A DNA stretch of 64,000 nucleotides from Rhodoplanes azumiensis (GCF_042682915.1 NZ_JBHUIW010000003.1:290714-354713), one strand, 5' to 3'; positions 24,361-33,504 are shown, counted from the stretch's first letter. Numbers and translations are program-made. The notes: generated from the letters alone by a model not told the origin.

Positions 24361-27267
24361 TTACCCCCCTTCGCCGAGGATCAGTCCGGGCGGCAGGGCC
24401 TCGCCGTAGAGGCTGGCGCGGTCGGCCTGCTGGACCGGGACGACCTCGCGCAGCCGCACCGTGCGGGCCGCCGGCACGCCGCTCTTCTCCAGCTTGCCGG
24501 CGATTGCTTCGCGCAACGAGCGCGGCGGGTTCAGCCGGGGATCGTCGACGGCGCGGGCGGCGCGCAGGAACAGGGTCTGCGCCTCCTCGAATTTCGGGTT
24601 CGCCCAATCGAGCCGGCGCAGCGCGTCGTAGGCGACATCGACGAGATCGGGCGGCACCACGGTCTCGGGGCCGGCGTGGAAAGGGGTGCGGTTGAGCAGC
24701 AGGCCGAGCGCCGCGAGCCACGCGGCGCAATCTTTCTGCTCGGCGGCCAGCTCGGCCACGGTCGCCAGCATCGCCTCGACCAGGGCGGCCTTCTGCTCCT
24801 GGCCGAGCCGCTCGAAGGCGCCGGCCATGCGGATCAGCTCGGGCGGCGCGGATTTCGGCTGAAGGAGCCGGTCCTGCTCGGCGTCGAGCAGCGCCTCCTG
24901 TCGGGCGCGGTCGAGCCCGCCGGCGAGCCGCCGCCACAGGATGTACTCCTGCAGCTTGCTGCGCTTGCCGGCGAAGCGCAGGCCGCCGCGCACGATCGCC
25001 CATAGACGATCGATGCGGCGCGGGTCCATGGTGACGCCGAAGCCCGGCCGCAGCAGGAAGCCGGCGAGGATCAGCCACGCCTCCTCGTGATCGGCCGAGA
25101 GGGCGCGGGCGGCCTCGTGCTGCTCCAGCGTCGCCCACAGCTCGCGCAGCAGCACGCCGCTCCACTCGCCCTTCGGTCGGCCGAGCGCCTTCTCCAGCGC
25201 ATCGAGGATACGCTGGGCCGAGATCTTCTGCTTCTTGCCGGCCGGCTGCGCCAGCACGCCGATGGCACGCTTCGCCTCGGCCAGCTTCTCCGCCGGAACG
25301 CCGAGCGGGGGCGCTTCGTCGGCCACGGAGGCGCCGCTCGCGGTGGCGGCTGGCGCCGAGCCGCCCGCGCCGCCGGGAGCGGGGCGAAGATTGAACTCCA
25401 GCGGCCAGGTCTCGCGGATGCGCGGGTCGAGGCTGCGGCAGGCGACCTGCAGGAGCCCCAGCTCGTTGAGCCGCGCCTTCAGCGCGACCGGCACGGTCGC
25501 GCCGGCGTCGCCGGCGTTCGCGCGCTTCACGGTGGCGACGGTCTCCAAGGGCGGCAGCATCTCGAAGTCGGCGTTCGGCGTGACGACGTCGCCGACCTCG
25601 CGCTCCTCCTCGCGGGTCGAGGTGTAGACCTGGAACCGCACCGGCCGGTCGAGCCGCAGGCGCAGATCGAGATCGCCGACCTCGTAGCTGGCGTCGGTCG
25701 GGGCGCCGTGCGGCAGCACGCAGACGAGCGAGCGGCCACCCGCGACGCCGTCGCCGCCACGCCGATGAACCTCCATGAACACGGCGCGGGCGGCGCCGGC
25801 CGCGATGCCCCCGGCGCCGCGGCGCTGCCGCCGCCCGGCCGAGGCGGCGCCCAGCGCCACCGCGAGGTCGAGGTCGTCGCTGTCGAGCGCGACCGGCGCG
25901 CGGCCCTCCTGCCAGGCGGCGATCTGATCGACCAGCCGCCGGCGCAGATGCGCGGGCTTGCAGGTGCCGCCGTTGAACAGCACGGCGTCGACGGGCGGGC
26001 GGCCGGCCAGGAACGCCGCGAGATGGCGCGTCACGGCGGGATCGGCCGCGTAGGGCAGGCCGAACTCCTTGACGGCGCCGGCGGTGCGCTTCGGCTTGGC
26101 GGTCGCCCAGCAGTCGGGGAAGAAGCCGTCGATCAGCAGCGTGTCGAGCTCGGAGCGCGTCAGCGTCGCCGACAGCGCGCCGGCGAGCAGGCCCGAGCCG
26201 CGGCCCGGCACCGACACCGGGAACGCCTCGTCGGGTGGGCCGTCGCTCGACAGCGCGCGCTCCTTGAGAGCCCGGCAGGCGGCGATCAGATGGTCCCACT
26301 GGCGCGCCGACAAGTCGCGCGGTGCCGTGGGGACGAGACCCGTGCCGGCGCCGAAGCGGGGCGCCAGGAGATGCGCAATCGCGAGGTCGATGTTGTCGCC
26401 GCCGAGCAGGATGTGGTCGCTGACCGCGATGCGCTCGATCGCCGGGGCGCCGCTCACGCCACCCGTGCCGCCCGCACCGTCCGCGGTCGGCGGCGTCACG
26501 GCGAACAGAGAGAAGTCCGAGGTGCCGCCGCCGATGTCGACCACCAGCACGTGGCGGGGTGCGGCGGCCGCCGTGCCGGTCGTCGTGTCGGGGCCGGCGA
26601 GCGCCCGCCAGGCGGCATCGGCTTCGGCATGGCGGTCGAGCCAGCGGTAGAATGCCGCCTGCGGCTCCTCCAGGAGGCGCACATGCGCCGGAAAGCCGGC
26701 CTCGCGGGCGGCGTCGAGCGTGAGGGTCTGGGCGGCGGCGTCGAACGAGGCCGGCACCGTGACGGTGATGTCCTGGGCGTCGAACGCGAAGCTCGCCCCC
26801 CGCTCGGCGAAGCGCCGGTTCCAGGCGGCGCGCAGATGCGCGAGGATCAGGGCCGAGGCGGCGACCGGCGAGATCTTCTCGGCATCGCTCAGCTCGTCCG
26901 AGCCCCACGGCAGGAAGCGGGCGGTGCGGTCGGCGCCGTGGTGGCACAGCCAGGATTTCGCCGAATGCGCGACACGGCCCGGCACCTCGCCGGCGCGCCG
27001 CTGCGCCAGCCGGCCGACGATCCAGTCGCCGGTGTCGCCGCGCCTTTGCGCTCGACCGTCCTCTCGCGCCGTCACCTGCGCCGCGACGGCGGCCTCGGGG
27101 CGATAGAGGAACGACGGCAGCGTCGCCGCGTCGACCTCCGTCGCCGGCGTGTCGCGCTGCGGCACCGCCAGCACGGCGGCCTCGCGGTCGTCGCCGAGCG
27201 GCGCGAAGGCGAGCACCGAATTACTGGTGCCGAGATCGATGCCGATGCTGAACCGAGGCTGGGCCAT
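24361..27267 (-). CDS. Large Hsp70-family protein with C-terminal helical extension
   Basis: 968 residues. The N-terminal half is an Hsp70 nucleotide-binding domain: phosphate 1 SIGIDLGTSNSVLAF (about 7-21), phosphate 2 VVDIGGGTSDFSLF and the adenosine motif VLFNGGTCKPAHLRRRL. A beta-rich middle (VCVLPHGAPTDASYEVGDLD) replaces a normal substrate-binding domain. The last 300 residues are helical and match the DUF3731-type tail found in this Hsp70 subgroup. It lacks the DnaK lid and EEVD-like end. Client and role are unknown. It follows a second Hsp70 gene and a DUF2760 gene on the same strand. Confidence 0.85.
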   Translation of the reverse strand: MAQPRFSIGIDLGTSNSVLAFAPLGDDREAAVLAVPQRDTPATEVDAATLPSFLYRPEAAVAAQVTAREDGRAQRRGDTGDWIVGRLAQRRAGEVPGRVAHSAKSWLCHHGADRTARFLPWGSDELSDAEKISPVAASALILAHLRAAWNRRFAERGASFAFDAQDITVTVPASFDAAAQTLTLDAAREAGFPAHVRLLEEPQAAFYRWLDRHAEADAAWRALAGPDTTTGTAAAAPRHVLVVDIGGGTSDFSLFAVTPPTADGAGGTGGVSGAPAIERIAVSDHILLGGDNIDLAIAHLLAPRFGAGTGLVPTAPRDLSARQWDHLIAACRALKERALSSDGPPDEAFPVSVPGRGSGLLAGALSATLTRSELDTLLIDGFFPDCWATAKPKRTAGAVKEFGLPYAADPAVTRHLAAFLAGRPPVDAVLFNGGTCKPAHLRRRLVDQIAAWQEGRAPVALDSDDLDLAVALGAASAGRRQRRGAGGIAAGAARAVFMEVHRRGGDGVAGGRSLVCVLPHGAPTDASYEVGDLDLRLRLDRPVRFQVYTSTREEEREVGDVVTPNADFEMLPPLETVATVKRANAGDAGATVPVALKARLNELGLLQVACRSLDPRIRETWPLEFNLRPAPGGAGGSAPAATASGASVADEAPPLGVPAEKLAEAKRAIGVLAQPAGKKQKISAQRILDALEKALGRPKGEWSGVLLRELWATLEQHEAARALSADHEEAWLILAGFLLRPGFGVTMDPRRIDRLWAIVRGGLRFAGKRSKLQEYILWRRLAGGLDRARQEALLDAEQDRLLQPKSAPPELIRMAGAFERLGQEQKAALVEAMLATVAELAAEQKDCAAWLAALGLLLNRTPFHAGPETVVPPDLVDVAYDALRRLDWANPKFEEAQTLFLRAARAVDDPRLNPPRSLREAIAGKLEKSGVPAARTVRLREVVPVQQADRASLYGEALPPGLILGEGG

Positions 27268-27327
27268 TGGGATTGTCACGACATTTTAGGAGCGGTGGGT
27301 CGGAGCGCCGCGGCTGTACAGGCCTCC

Positions 27328-27430
27328 GTCATTCCGGGGCGCCGCGCAGCGGCGAGCCCGGAATCCATAACCCCGGTCAGCGAGTCTGGATCCAGGGCTC
27401 GCGGGCTTTCAGCCCGCGCCCCGGGATGAC
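27328..27430. repeat. Palindromic repeat, GTCATTCCGGG family, copy 2 (long form)
   Basis: 103 bases starting GTCATTCCGGGGCG and ending CCCCGGGATGAC, with the internal direct/inverted units GGCGAGCCCGGAATCCATAA and GGCTCGCGGGCTTTCAGCCC. It lies between the two Hsp70 genes. It is a longer relative of the unit at 22614 and typical of rhizobial intergenic repeats. Confidence 0.8.
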
Positions 27431-27461
27431 CGGCGCACTGATGTGTTCTCGCCCCACCTGC

Positions 27462-29309
27462 TCACTCCGTCCGCACCACGAACTCGACCTTCCAGCGGCG
27501 GTCGGAGTTGGTGTGCTTCATCCACAATTCGAGCTTGCCGAGCTCGGTGACCACCGCGTTGATCTCGACCGGCACGGCCTGGCCGGGCGGGATGTCGCCG
27601 GCGGCGGCGAGGTCGACCTCCAGCGAGGCGATCTCCAGAAGCTCGCGCTCGGCGTTCGGGACGATCTGGCCCGGCACGTCGCCCGACCTCACCTCCGACG
27701 AGAAGAAGCGGAACTCCGCGGTCTCGCCGGTGACGAGCGCGAGGTCGCGCCCCTGGATCACCGCCTCGGTGCCTTCCTCCATGCCCTGCGGCACGACGCA
27801 CAGCGCCTTGAGGGGCGGGCTGAAGCCGGGCACGGCCGGCATCGAGGTTTCGAGCCCGATGTAATAGGAGCGCGAGGCGCCGGCCCGGATGCGCAGGCCC
27901 TTGCCGGTGATGCGGTTGCGCCCGTATTCGGCGGCGCCCTTGGCGACCGCGAGATCGGGCTGGTCGCCGGCGAGCTCGCGTACCGCCTCGCCTCCGGTCC
28001 ACGACGCGAGCAGATCGAGGAGCCGCCTGCGCACCGGCGCCGACTTGAACACGCCGCCGTTGAACAGCACCGCGGTCGGCGCGATGAACGGCCGCTGCAA
28101 GGCCGCCGGGCCGACCAGGGCCTGCAGCGCCTCGCTCGATTCGACGTTCTCGCGGCTGCGCGTGAGAAACCGGGCGAGGTGCTTGCTGATCACCGGGTCC
28201 GACGCATAGGGCAGGCCGAACTCCTGCAGCCCGGTGCGCCGCGTCGTGCGCGGCAGATCGTCGATCGCGGTGAGGGGAAAGAAGCCGTCGACGACGACGC
28301 GCTCCAGGATCGCGCGGTCGAGCGTCACCGCCAGCGTCTTGCCGAGCAGGCTGGAGCCGCGGCCCGGAACCGAGATCGGGAATTCGGCGAGCGCGTCGTC
28401 CTCGAACAGGGCGATCTTGCCGCGGCCCGCCATGTGGGCGAGGGCGAGGAACTGGGTGTCGCCGAGCGTCTTGCCGGCGTCCTCGAGCACGGCGCGCAGC
28501 GTGTAGGCGAGGGCCAGATCCATGTTGTCGCCGCCGAGCAGGATGTGCTCGCCGACGCTGATGCGCTCGAGGTCGAGCACGCCGTCCTTCTCGGCGATGG
28601 CGATCAGGCTGAAGTCGGCGGTGCCGCCGCCGATGTCGCAGACCAGCACGATGTCGCCGGGACGCACTTGGGCACGCCAGTCCTTACCCGTCTGCGCCGT
28701 CCAGGCGTAGAAGGCGGCGAGCGGCTCCTCCAAGAGCACCACGTCGCCGAAGCCGGCGGCTGCGGCCGCGTCGGCCGTCATGTTGCGGGCGACGTCGTCG
28801 AACGACGCCGGCACGGTGAGCACCACCTGGGTGTCGGCGAGCGCGATGCCGCGCGGCGCCATCGCCACGGCGAAGCTCTCGCGGATGTGGGCGAGGCAAC
28901 GCCGCGCGCAGTCGAAGGCCGAGAGCTTGGTCTCGGCGATCTCCGAGCCCCACGGCAGCACCGGCTGGCGCGGATCGATGTGCGGATTCGACAGCCACGA
29001 CTTCGCCGAGGTGATCAGCCGGTCCGGCACCAGGGCGCCGTGGTCGCGGGCGAAGCGGCCGATCACGACCGGATCGCCGTCCGTCTTCGACCGCCAGGGC
29101 AGCGGGAACGCGTCCTTCGGGAACTCGTCCGGATGCGGGATGTAGAGGGCGGAGGGCAGCGTTTGCGCCTCGCCGATCTGGTTCGGCCCGAGGATCTGCG
29201 TGACGGCGACGACGTCGGAGCCGGCGCCGTCCGCCTCGGCGAGCGCCATGGCGCTGTTGGTGGTGCCGAGATCGATGCCCAGGCTGTAGCGCGGGGTCGG
29301 GTTTGTCAT
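27462..29309 (-). CDS. Hsp70-family chaperone-like ATPase
   Basis: 615 residues. It carries complete Hsp70 ATPase motifs: YSLGIDLGTTNSAMALAEAD near the start, VCDIGGGTADFSLIAIAEKD, LLGGDNMDLALAYTL and VLFNGGVFKSAPVRRRLLDL. A beta-rich C-terminal part (EFRFFSSEVRSGDVPGQIVP) stands where the substrate domain would be, ending KVEFVVRTE without a lid. I chose the ATG at 29309, where homology begins. It lies between the DUF2760 gene and the larger Hsp70 and is clearly a diverged paralogue of the latter. No DnaJ or GrpE gene is nearby. Confidence 0.87.
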   Translation of the reverse strand: MTNPTPRYSLGIDLGTTNSAMALAEADGAGSDVVAVTQILGPNQIGEAQTLPSALYIPHPDEFPKDAFPLPWRSKTDGDPVVIGRFARDHGALVPDRLITSAKSWLSNPHIDPRQPVLPWGSEIAETKLSAFDCARRCLAHIRESFAVAMAPRGIALADTQVVLTVPASFDDVARNMTADAAAAAGFGDVVLLEEPLAAFYAWTAQTGKDWRAQVRPGDIVLVCDIGGGTADFSLIAIAEKDGVLDLERISVGEHILLGGDNMDLALAYTLRAVLEDAGKTLGDTQFLALAHMAGRGKIALFEDDALAEFPISVPGRGSSLLGKTLAVTLDRAILERVVVDGFFPLTAIDDLPRTTRRTGLQEFGLPYASDPVISKHLARFLTRSRENVESSEALQALVGPAALQRPFIAPTAVLFNGGVFKSAPVRRRLLDLLASWTGGEAVRELAGDQPDLAVAKGAAEYGRNRITGKGLRIRAGASRSYYIGLETSMPAVPGFSPPLKALCVVPQGMEEGTEAVIQGRDLALVTGETAEFRFFSSEVRSGDVPGQIVPNAERELLEIASLEVDLAAAGDIPPGQAVPVEINAVVTELGKLELWMKHTNSDRRWKVEFVVRTE

Positions 29310-29416
29310 GGCAAGAAATCCATGGAAAAGGTCTTTTCGAAATCGCGACGGGCGAACGGCGCGGCGCTTCCGTGCCGCTGCCCGGGGCCACCGCAAGGCG
29401 CGCGGCCGGGACCGCG

Positions 29417-30073
29417 CTAGGAGAGCTCGACCTCGGCGGGCGCGATGGTCGGCAGCCGGTCGGTGGTGCGGATCAGCCGCGGTAGCGCGACCCGCTCGAC
29501 CCGCCAGCCGTGATGGACGAGCGTGCCGGTGAACGGCGCCTGCCCGGTGATCTTGCCGACAAGGCGATAATCGTCGGCCGCGTAGCCGGTCGGGACGACC
29601 ACCTTGTCGCCCTCGCTCTCGCTGCGGATCGGCTCGACGACGAGATGCTCGGCGAGCGCCGCCTTGCAGCCCTCGTGGACGACGCGCGCCGCGGCGCCGA
29701 CCTGGGCGTCCGAGTACCCGGTGATGTCGTCCATCAGGAAGTCGACGAGGCGGCCCTTCTCCTGCAGCAGCGCGAGGAAGCTCACCACCTCGGCCGCGTG
29801 CCGGTTGTCCGGCGGCGGCGCGGCGGAGGGCGCGAGCCGGGCAGGAGGCGCGAGCGTGGCAGCGATCTCGGCGGCCGCCGCGGCCGGGACGGCGGCGCGC
29901 CGGCCGCGATCGAGCAGGATGGCGATCAAGAGGAACACCGCGAGCGCGGCGATCAGCGGCAGCGTGACGGCGTGGAGAATCCCCGTGTAGGCCGGCAGCA
30001 CGATATCGAGCACGAGGATCGCAATGGTCAGCACCGCCAGGGCGGCGGCGACGATGATCGAGACCTTACGCAT
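29417..30073 (-). CDS. DUF2760 membrane protein
   Basis: 218 residues. Two N-terminal membrane helices (about 4-26 VSIIVAAALAVLTIAILVLD and 32-54 LHAVTLPLIAALAVFLLIAI) precede an Ala/Pro linker and the soluble DUF2760 domain: LLQEKGRLVDFLMDDITGYS, DAQVGAAARVVHEGCKAALA, and the end GWRVERVALPRL. The domain is regularly encoded next to Hsp70 genes like those here; no function is established. ATG at 30073 has AAGG about 8 bases before it. It is the first gene of the three-gene set. Confidence 0.87.
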   Translation of the reverse strand: MRKVSIIVAAALAVLTIAILVLDIVLPAYTGILHAVTLPLIAALAVFLLIAILLDRGRRAAVPAAAAAEIAATLAPPARLAPSAAPPPDNRHAAEVVSFLALLQEKGRLVDFLMDDITGYSDAQVGAAARVVHEGCKAALAEHLVVEPIRSESEGDKVVVPTGYAADDYRLVGKITGQAPFTGTLVHHGWRVERVALPRLIRTTDRLPTIAPAEVELS

Positions 30074-30556
30074 GGTATGACCTTCGGCGGACGAAATTCC
30101 TCCGAAATCTATACCAGGGCGCGCCCTCCAGCCACCGGGCTCGCGCGACCGGACGCCACCGGTCGGCACGGCATGCGCGCATGGTCGCAGTCGGGGCGAC
30201 GGCTCGGTCGAGCCCGTCAGTCCGGGGGGGGGGGGGCGCAGCGCCGAAACCGGACTTCGGCCTCCGCTGGGGGCGTTCGTCGATGAACGGCCAGTTCACG
30301 GGGCTCGCCCGGACCGGCGGGCAGGTCCGCAATGCTCCTCCCCGCCCCGCATCCCTCTTGGCAAACCGGATCCGATGCCCTAGGTCTGGCGCGCGGTCCG
30401 GACGGTGTGCTAAGGAGCCTTCCCCGACGTGATTCCGTCAGGCGGAGACGCCGCGCGGATCGTCCGGGGAGCCGGCCCGATCGGGCATCGACCGGCGTCC
30501 CGTGCCTCGCAGCGCCCCGCGCATCGAGGCGCGGTTCGCCACGTCCGGCCGACGGC
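30074..30556. other. 483-base spacer with a 13-G tract
   Basis: Upstream region of the DUF2760 gene and the tRNA. It holds an uninterrupted run of 13 G at 30224-30236. No gene is convincing. The stretch 30360-30430 is AT-poorer than a typical promoter, but the tRNA promoter must lie within it. Confidence 0.5.
30224..30236 (+). repeat. Homopolymeric G13 tract
   Basis: Thirteen consecutive G in non-coding DNA 150 bases upstream of the DUF2760 start. Such tracts slip during replication and are also common assembly-error sites. Confidence 0.85.
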
Positions 30557-30633
30557 GGCGGAGTAGCTCAGCTGGTTAGAGCAGCGGAATCATAATCCGC
30601 GTGTCGGGGGTTCGAGTCCCTCCTCCGCTACCA
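30557..30633 (+). tRNA. tRNA-Met (anticodon CAT)
   Basis: 77 bases including CCA. The acceptor stem GGCGGAG/CTCCGCT has a G-U first pair, the D arm is GCTCAGCTGGTTAGAGC, the anticodon stem GCGGA/TCCGC encloses loop ATCATAA with CAT, and the T arm is GGGGGTTCGAGTCCCTC. The first pair is not broken in the initiator manner (C-A), so it is elongator Met, or Ile2 if the C34 is converted to lysidine; sequence alone does not fully separate these. Confidence 0.93.
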
Positions 30634-30817
30634 CATTCAAGAAATAACAACGAATTCAATAAGTTGGCGAGGCCGGACCCGCTGCTGTCGAGTCCCGAGC
30701 TGACTGCAGGGTCGACGACCGCGGTCCGCCCCTGACGTGGATCCGGTACCGAAGACCACTGGCGCGGCGTTCTCGGTTGGAAACTCGGCCGCTCCGATCT
30801 TCTGATATCATGCTGCC
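30634..30817. other. AT-richer tRNA 3' flank
   Basis: Begins with an unusually AT-rich stretch (ttcaagaaataacaacgaat), unlike the surrounding DNA, and runs into the transposase remnant. Insertion near a tRNA gene is plausible, but no attachment repeat was found. Confidence 0.4.
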
Positions 30818-30992
30818 GTTCGGTCCCCTGCGGCTTTTGTGGCTGTGGGCCTGGGGGCAACGCGGGAGCGTCGTCCATCATGTCCACAGCCTCGGCGGCC
30901 TGGCCGGAACGCCACACAACCGTCGGGGCGCGATCGCCGAGCGATTGGTGGAGCGGCTGCTCGTCGTCGAAGACGAGACGCGTCGTGACCAC
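30818..30992 (-). pseudogene. IS3-family transposase C-terminal remnant
   Basis: About 58 residues resembling the extreme end of IS3-type OrfB: FDDEQPLHQSLGDRAPTVVW matches the conserved (Y)N..RPHQSLGyrTP.. motif, and AVDMMDDAPALPPGPQPQKP matches the tail ...VDMMD.A.ALPT.PQPQ... seen in rhizobial copies. The DDE catalytic part is absent; the remnant abuts the stop of the dsbA-like gene. The frame continues antisense over the tRNA, which is not coding. Confidence 0.6.
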
Positions 30993-31010
30993 AGGAGGGC
31001 GTGCCGACGA

Positions 31011-31637
31011 TCACGGCGCCGCCTGCCGGCGGCGTGCCTCGGCGAAGGCCTGCTTGAAGCCGGCGTAATCGAGGGTCGAGGTGCGAAACGGTCCGATCAG
31101 GTAGGACGGCGTGCCCTGCAGGCCGATCGCCTCGGCCTGGGCGGCGTTGCGGCGGAGCAGGGCCGTGATCTTGTCGGAGTTGCGGTCGTGGTCGGCCTGC
31201 AGGCGCGCGAGATCGACGCCCGACCTCCGCACGGCCTCGCGCATCTGCTCCTCCGGAACCCGGCGGCCCGGAATCGCCATCAGGGCGCGATGGACGAGCG
31301 CGTAGCCGTCCTGATAGGCGGCCGCGAGCGCCAGCCTGGCGCCGACCACCGACGCCTCGGTGAGGATCGGCCAGTCCTTGAACACCAGCCGAATCCGGCC
31401 GTCCTCTGTCGCGGCGCGCTCGAGGTCGGGCTCGGCCTTCTTGCAAAACGGGCAGTTGTAGTCGAAGAACGCCACCAGGGTGACGTCGCCCGTCGGGTTG
31501 CCGAAGGTCGGGGCCTCCGGATCGCGCAGGATCGCGTTCCGGTCGATCGCTTGCGCGGCGGCGGGGCGCACGCGCCCCGGTGCGGTCGCGGCCAGGGCCG
31601 CGCCGGCGGCGAGCAGCATCACGTCTCTGCGTCTCAT
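31011..31637 (-). CDS. DsbA-family periplasmic thiol oxidoreductase
   Basis: 208 residues. The N-terminus RRRDVMLLAAGAALAATAPG with PAAAQA is an export signal (the RRRD start could be Tat-like). The thioredoxin fold has the active site DYNCPFCKKAEP (about 58-69) and the cis-Pro loop GTPSYLIGPF. It resembles the Com1/ScsC branch of DsbA proteins. It is encoded 31 bases after dsbD on the same strand, so DsbD probably keeps it reduced, making an isomerase or reductase role (as in ScsB/ScsC) more likely than an oxidase role. Confidence 0.88.
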   Translation of the reverse strand: MRRRDVMLLAAGAALAATAPGRVRPAAAQAIDRNAILRDPEAPTFGNPTGDVTLVAFFDYNCPFCKKAEPDLERAATEDGRIRLVFKDWPILTEASVVGARLALAAAYQDGYALVHRALMAIPGRRVPEEQMREAVRRSGVDLARLQADHDRNSDKITALLRRNAAQAEAIGLQGTPSYLIGPFRTSTLDYAGFKQAFAEARRRQAAP

Positions 31638-31668
31638 CGAGGTCTCCGATCCGGTCGGGTGAAGGGGA

Positions 31669-33504
31669 TCACGCCCCGCCCGCGGCGCGGGCGAGACGGC
31701 GGCCGATCTCGTCGGCCGTGAACGGTCCGACGAGCCGCGTGCCCGGGATCTCCCGGCCGGCGCCGTCGACCAGGAAGAGGGTCGGCGGGCCGACCACGGC
31801 GAAGCGGTCCATCAGCGCCTTGGTGTCGGTTCCGTAGTGGGTGACGTCGGCGGCGATCACCGGCAGGCGGGCGAGCCGCGCCCGCAGCGCCGGCTCGGCC
31901 ATCACCGCCTCGTTCGAACGGCAGACCGTGCACCAGTCGGCCGTGAACGACACCAGCACCGGCCCGCCGCCCGCCTGTGTCGCCAGGGCGCGGTCGAATG
32001 CGGCGAGCGAGGCGACCCGCGTCCGGGCGGAGGCGGCGTCCGGGTCGGACGTGCGACCGCCGGCCAGGAAGGCGAGCGGGCGCAGCGGGTCGTCCGCACC
32101 GCCGGCGGCGCCGACCAGCAACAGGATGCCGTAGGTCGCCGCCGCGAGGCCGCCGGCCTTGCCGATCCGCCGCTGCCAGGGCGTCGCCGGAGCGAGGCGG
32201 TCGAAGCCGCCCAGGAAGACCGCGGCGGCGAGCGCCAGCACGCCCCAGACGGCGAGGGCCGCCGGCCCGGGGAGAATCCGCGTCAGCAGCGCGGCGGCGG
32301 CCGCGAGGAAGACGACGCCGAAGAGCTGCTTCACCCGGGCGAGCCACGGCCCCGAGCGCGGCAGCACATGCGCCCCGAAGGTGCCGACGGCGACCAGCGG
32401 CAGGCCCATGCCGAGCCCGAGCATGAACAGTGCCGCGGCACCCTTGCCGGCCTCGCCGGTCTGCGCCGCGTAGAGCATCGCAGCGGCGAGCGGCGGGGTG
32501 ACGCACGGGCCGACCACCAGGGCCGAGGCGAAGCCGAGCAGCGCCGCGCCGGCGACCGTGCCGCCGCCGCCGCGGGCCGCGCCGAGCCGGGTCGCGAGGC
32601 CGACCGGCAGCGCGATCTCGTAGAGCCCCAGCATCGACAGGGCGAGCGCCGTCAATGCCGCCGCCATCAGGCCGATCGCCCACGGCGTCTGCAGCGCCGC
32701 CTGGAGGTTGGCGCCCGACCAGCCGGCGGCGAGGCCGAGCACCCCGTAGGCGCCGGCCATCGCCAGCACATAGACCGCCGACAGCACGAACCCGCGGCGC
32801 GGCGACAGCGCCTCGCCGGAGCGCACCAGCATGCCGGAGAGGATCGGGATCATCGGGAAGACGCACGGCGTCAGCGCCAGCAGCACGCCGAAGGCCAGGA
32901 AGGCGGCGAGCATCGGAACCCATCGGCCGGCCATCAGGCCGGCCGTAGGGTCGTCGGCGTCGCCGGCCGGGGGCGCCGCCGGCGACGCCGCGTCGGCCGC
33001 CGGGCGCACGGTCGGCGCGGCGGCGATGTCGTCGCGCGCGCGTGTGCGGGGCGGCGGGTCGCCGATCGCGAGGGTCGAGAGGTCGATCAGCTTGGCGAGC
33101 GGCGGATAGCAGATGCCGGCCTCGGCACAGCCCTGGTAGGACACCCGCAGCCGACCGGCGGACGGCGCGTCGGGTAGCCGTGCGTCGACGGCGCCGTGAT
33201 AGATCTCGACGAGCCCGAAATTCGGGTCGTCCTTCTCGGTCCCGGCCGGCAGCACGAGCGGCAGCGGGCGCCCGTCCAGAACGGCCAGCATGCCGTCGCG
33301 GTAGAGATAGTGGCCGGGCGCGGCCGTGATGCGGATCGCCAGCGCCGCGTCGTCGGTGCGCCGGACGGCGAGCGTGAACACCTGGTCGGCGGGCGGCGGC
33401 AGCGGCTCGGAGGCCGCGGGCTCGGTGAGCAGGCACGCCATCGCCATGACGGCGGCGAGGCCGCCGATCAGCCGGGCCGCGACCCGTTCGGACGTTTCCC
33501 TCAT
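31669..33504 (-). CDS. dsbD: Thiol:disulfide interchange protein DsbD
   Basis: 611-residue electron carrier that passes reducing power from cytoplasmic thioredoxin across the inner membrane. In order: signal peptide; periplasmic alpha domain with the cysteine pair in GCAEAGICYPPLAKL; about eight membrane helices containing the two conserved cysteines in ALTPCVFPMIPIL and VGPCVTPPLAAAM; and a C-terminal thioredoxin-like domain with FTADWCTVCRSNEA. All cysteines needed are present. Its partner is the DsbA-like protein next door. It is divergent from a two-component system, with a PmrA-box-like element in the shared spacer. Confidence 0.95.
   Translation of the reverse strand: MRETSERVAARLIGGLAAVMAMACLLTEPAASEPLPPPADQVFTLAVRRTDDAALAIRITAAPGHYLYRDGMLAVLDGRPLPLVLPAGTEKDDPNFGLVEIYHGAVDARLPDAPSAGRLRVSYQGCAEAGICYPPLAKLIDLSTLAIGDPPPRTRARDDIAAAPTVRPAADAASPAAPPAGDADDPTAGLMAGRWVPMLAAFLAFGVLLALTPCVFPMIPILSGMLVRSGEALSPRRGFVLSAVYVLAMAGAYGVLGLAAGWSGANLQAALQTPWAIGLMAAALTALALSMLGLYEIALPVGLATRLGAARGGGGTVAGAALLGFASALVVGPCVTPPLAAAMLYAAQTGEAGKGAAALFMLGLGMGLPLVAVGTFGAHVLPRSGPWLARVKQLFGVVFLAAAAALLTRILPGPAALAVWGVLALAAAVFLGGFDRLAPATPWQRRIGKAGGLAAATYGILLLVGAAGGADDPLRPLAFLAGGRTSDPDAASARTRVASLAAFDRALATQAGGGPVLVSFTADWCTVCRSNEAVMAEPALRARLARLPVIAADVTHYGTDTKALMDRFAVVGPPTLFLVDGAGREIPGTRLVGPFTADEIGRRLARAAGGA

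Noticed and set aside
30576..30817. Minus-strand coding over the tRNA (ending GGTRTPDTRIMIPLL)
   Set aside because: This is the familiar spurious translation of a tRNA antisense; only the part above 30818 resembles a transposase.
30634..30817. Integrated element boundary (att site) next to the tRNA
   Set aside because: No repeat of the tRNA 3' end and no integrase gene were seen within the window.
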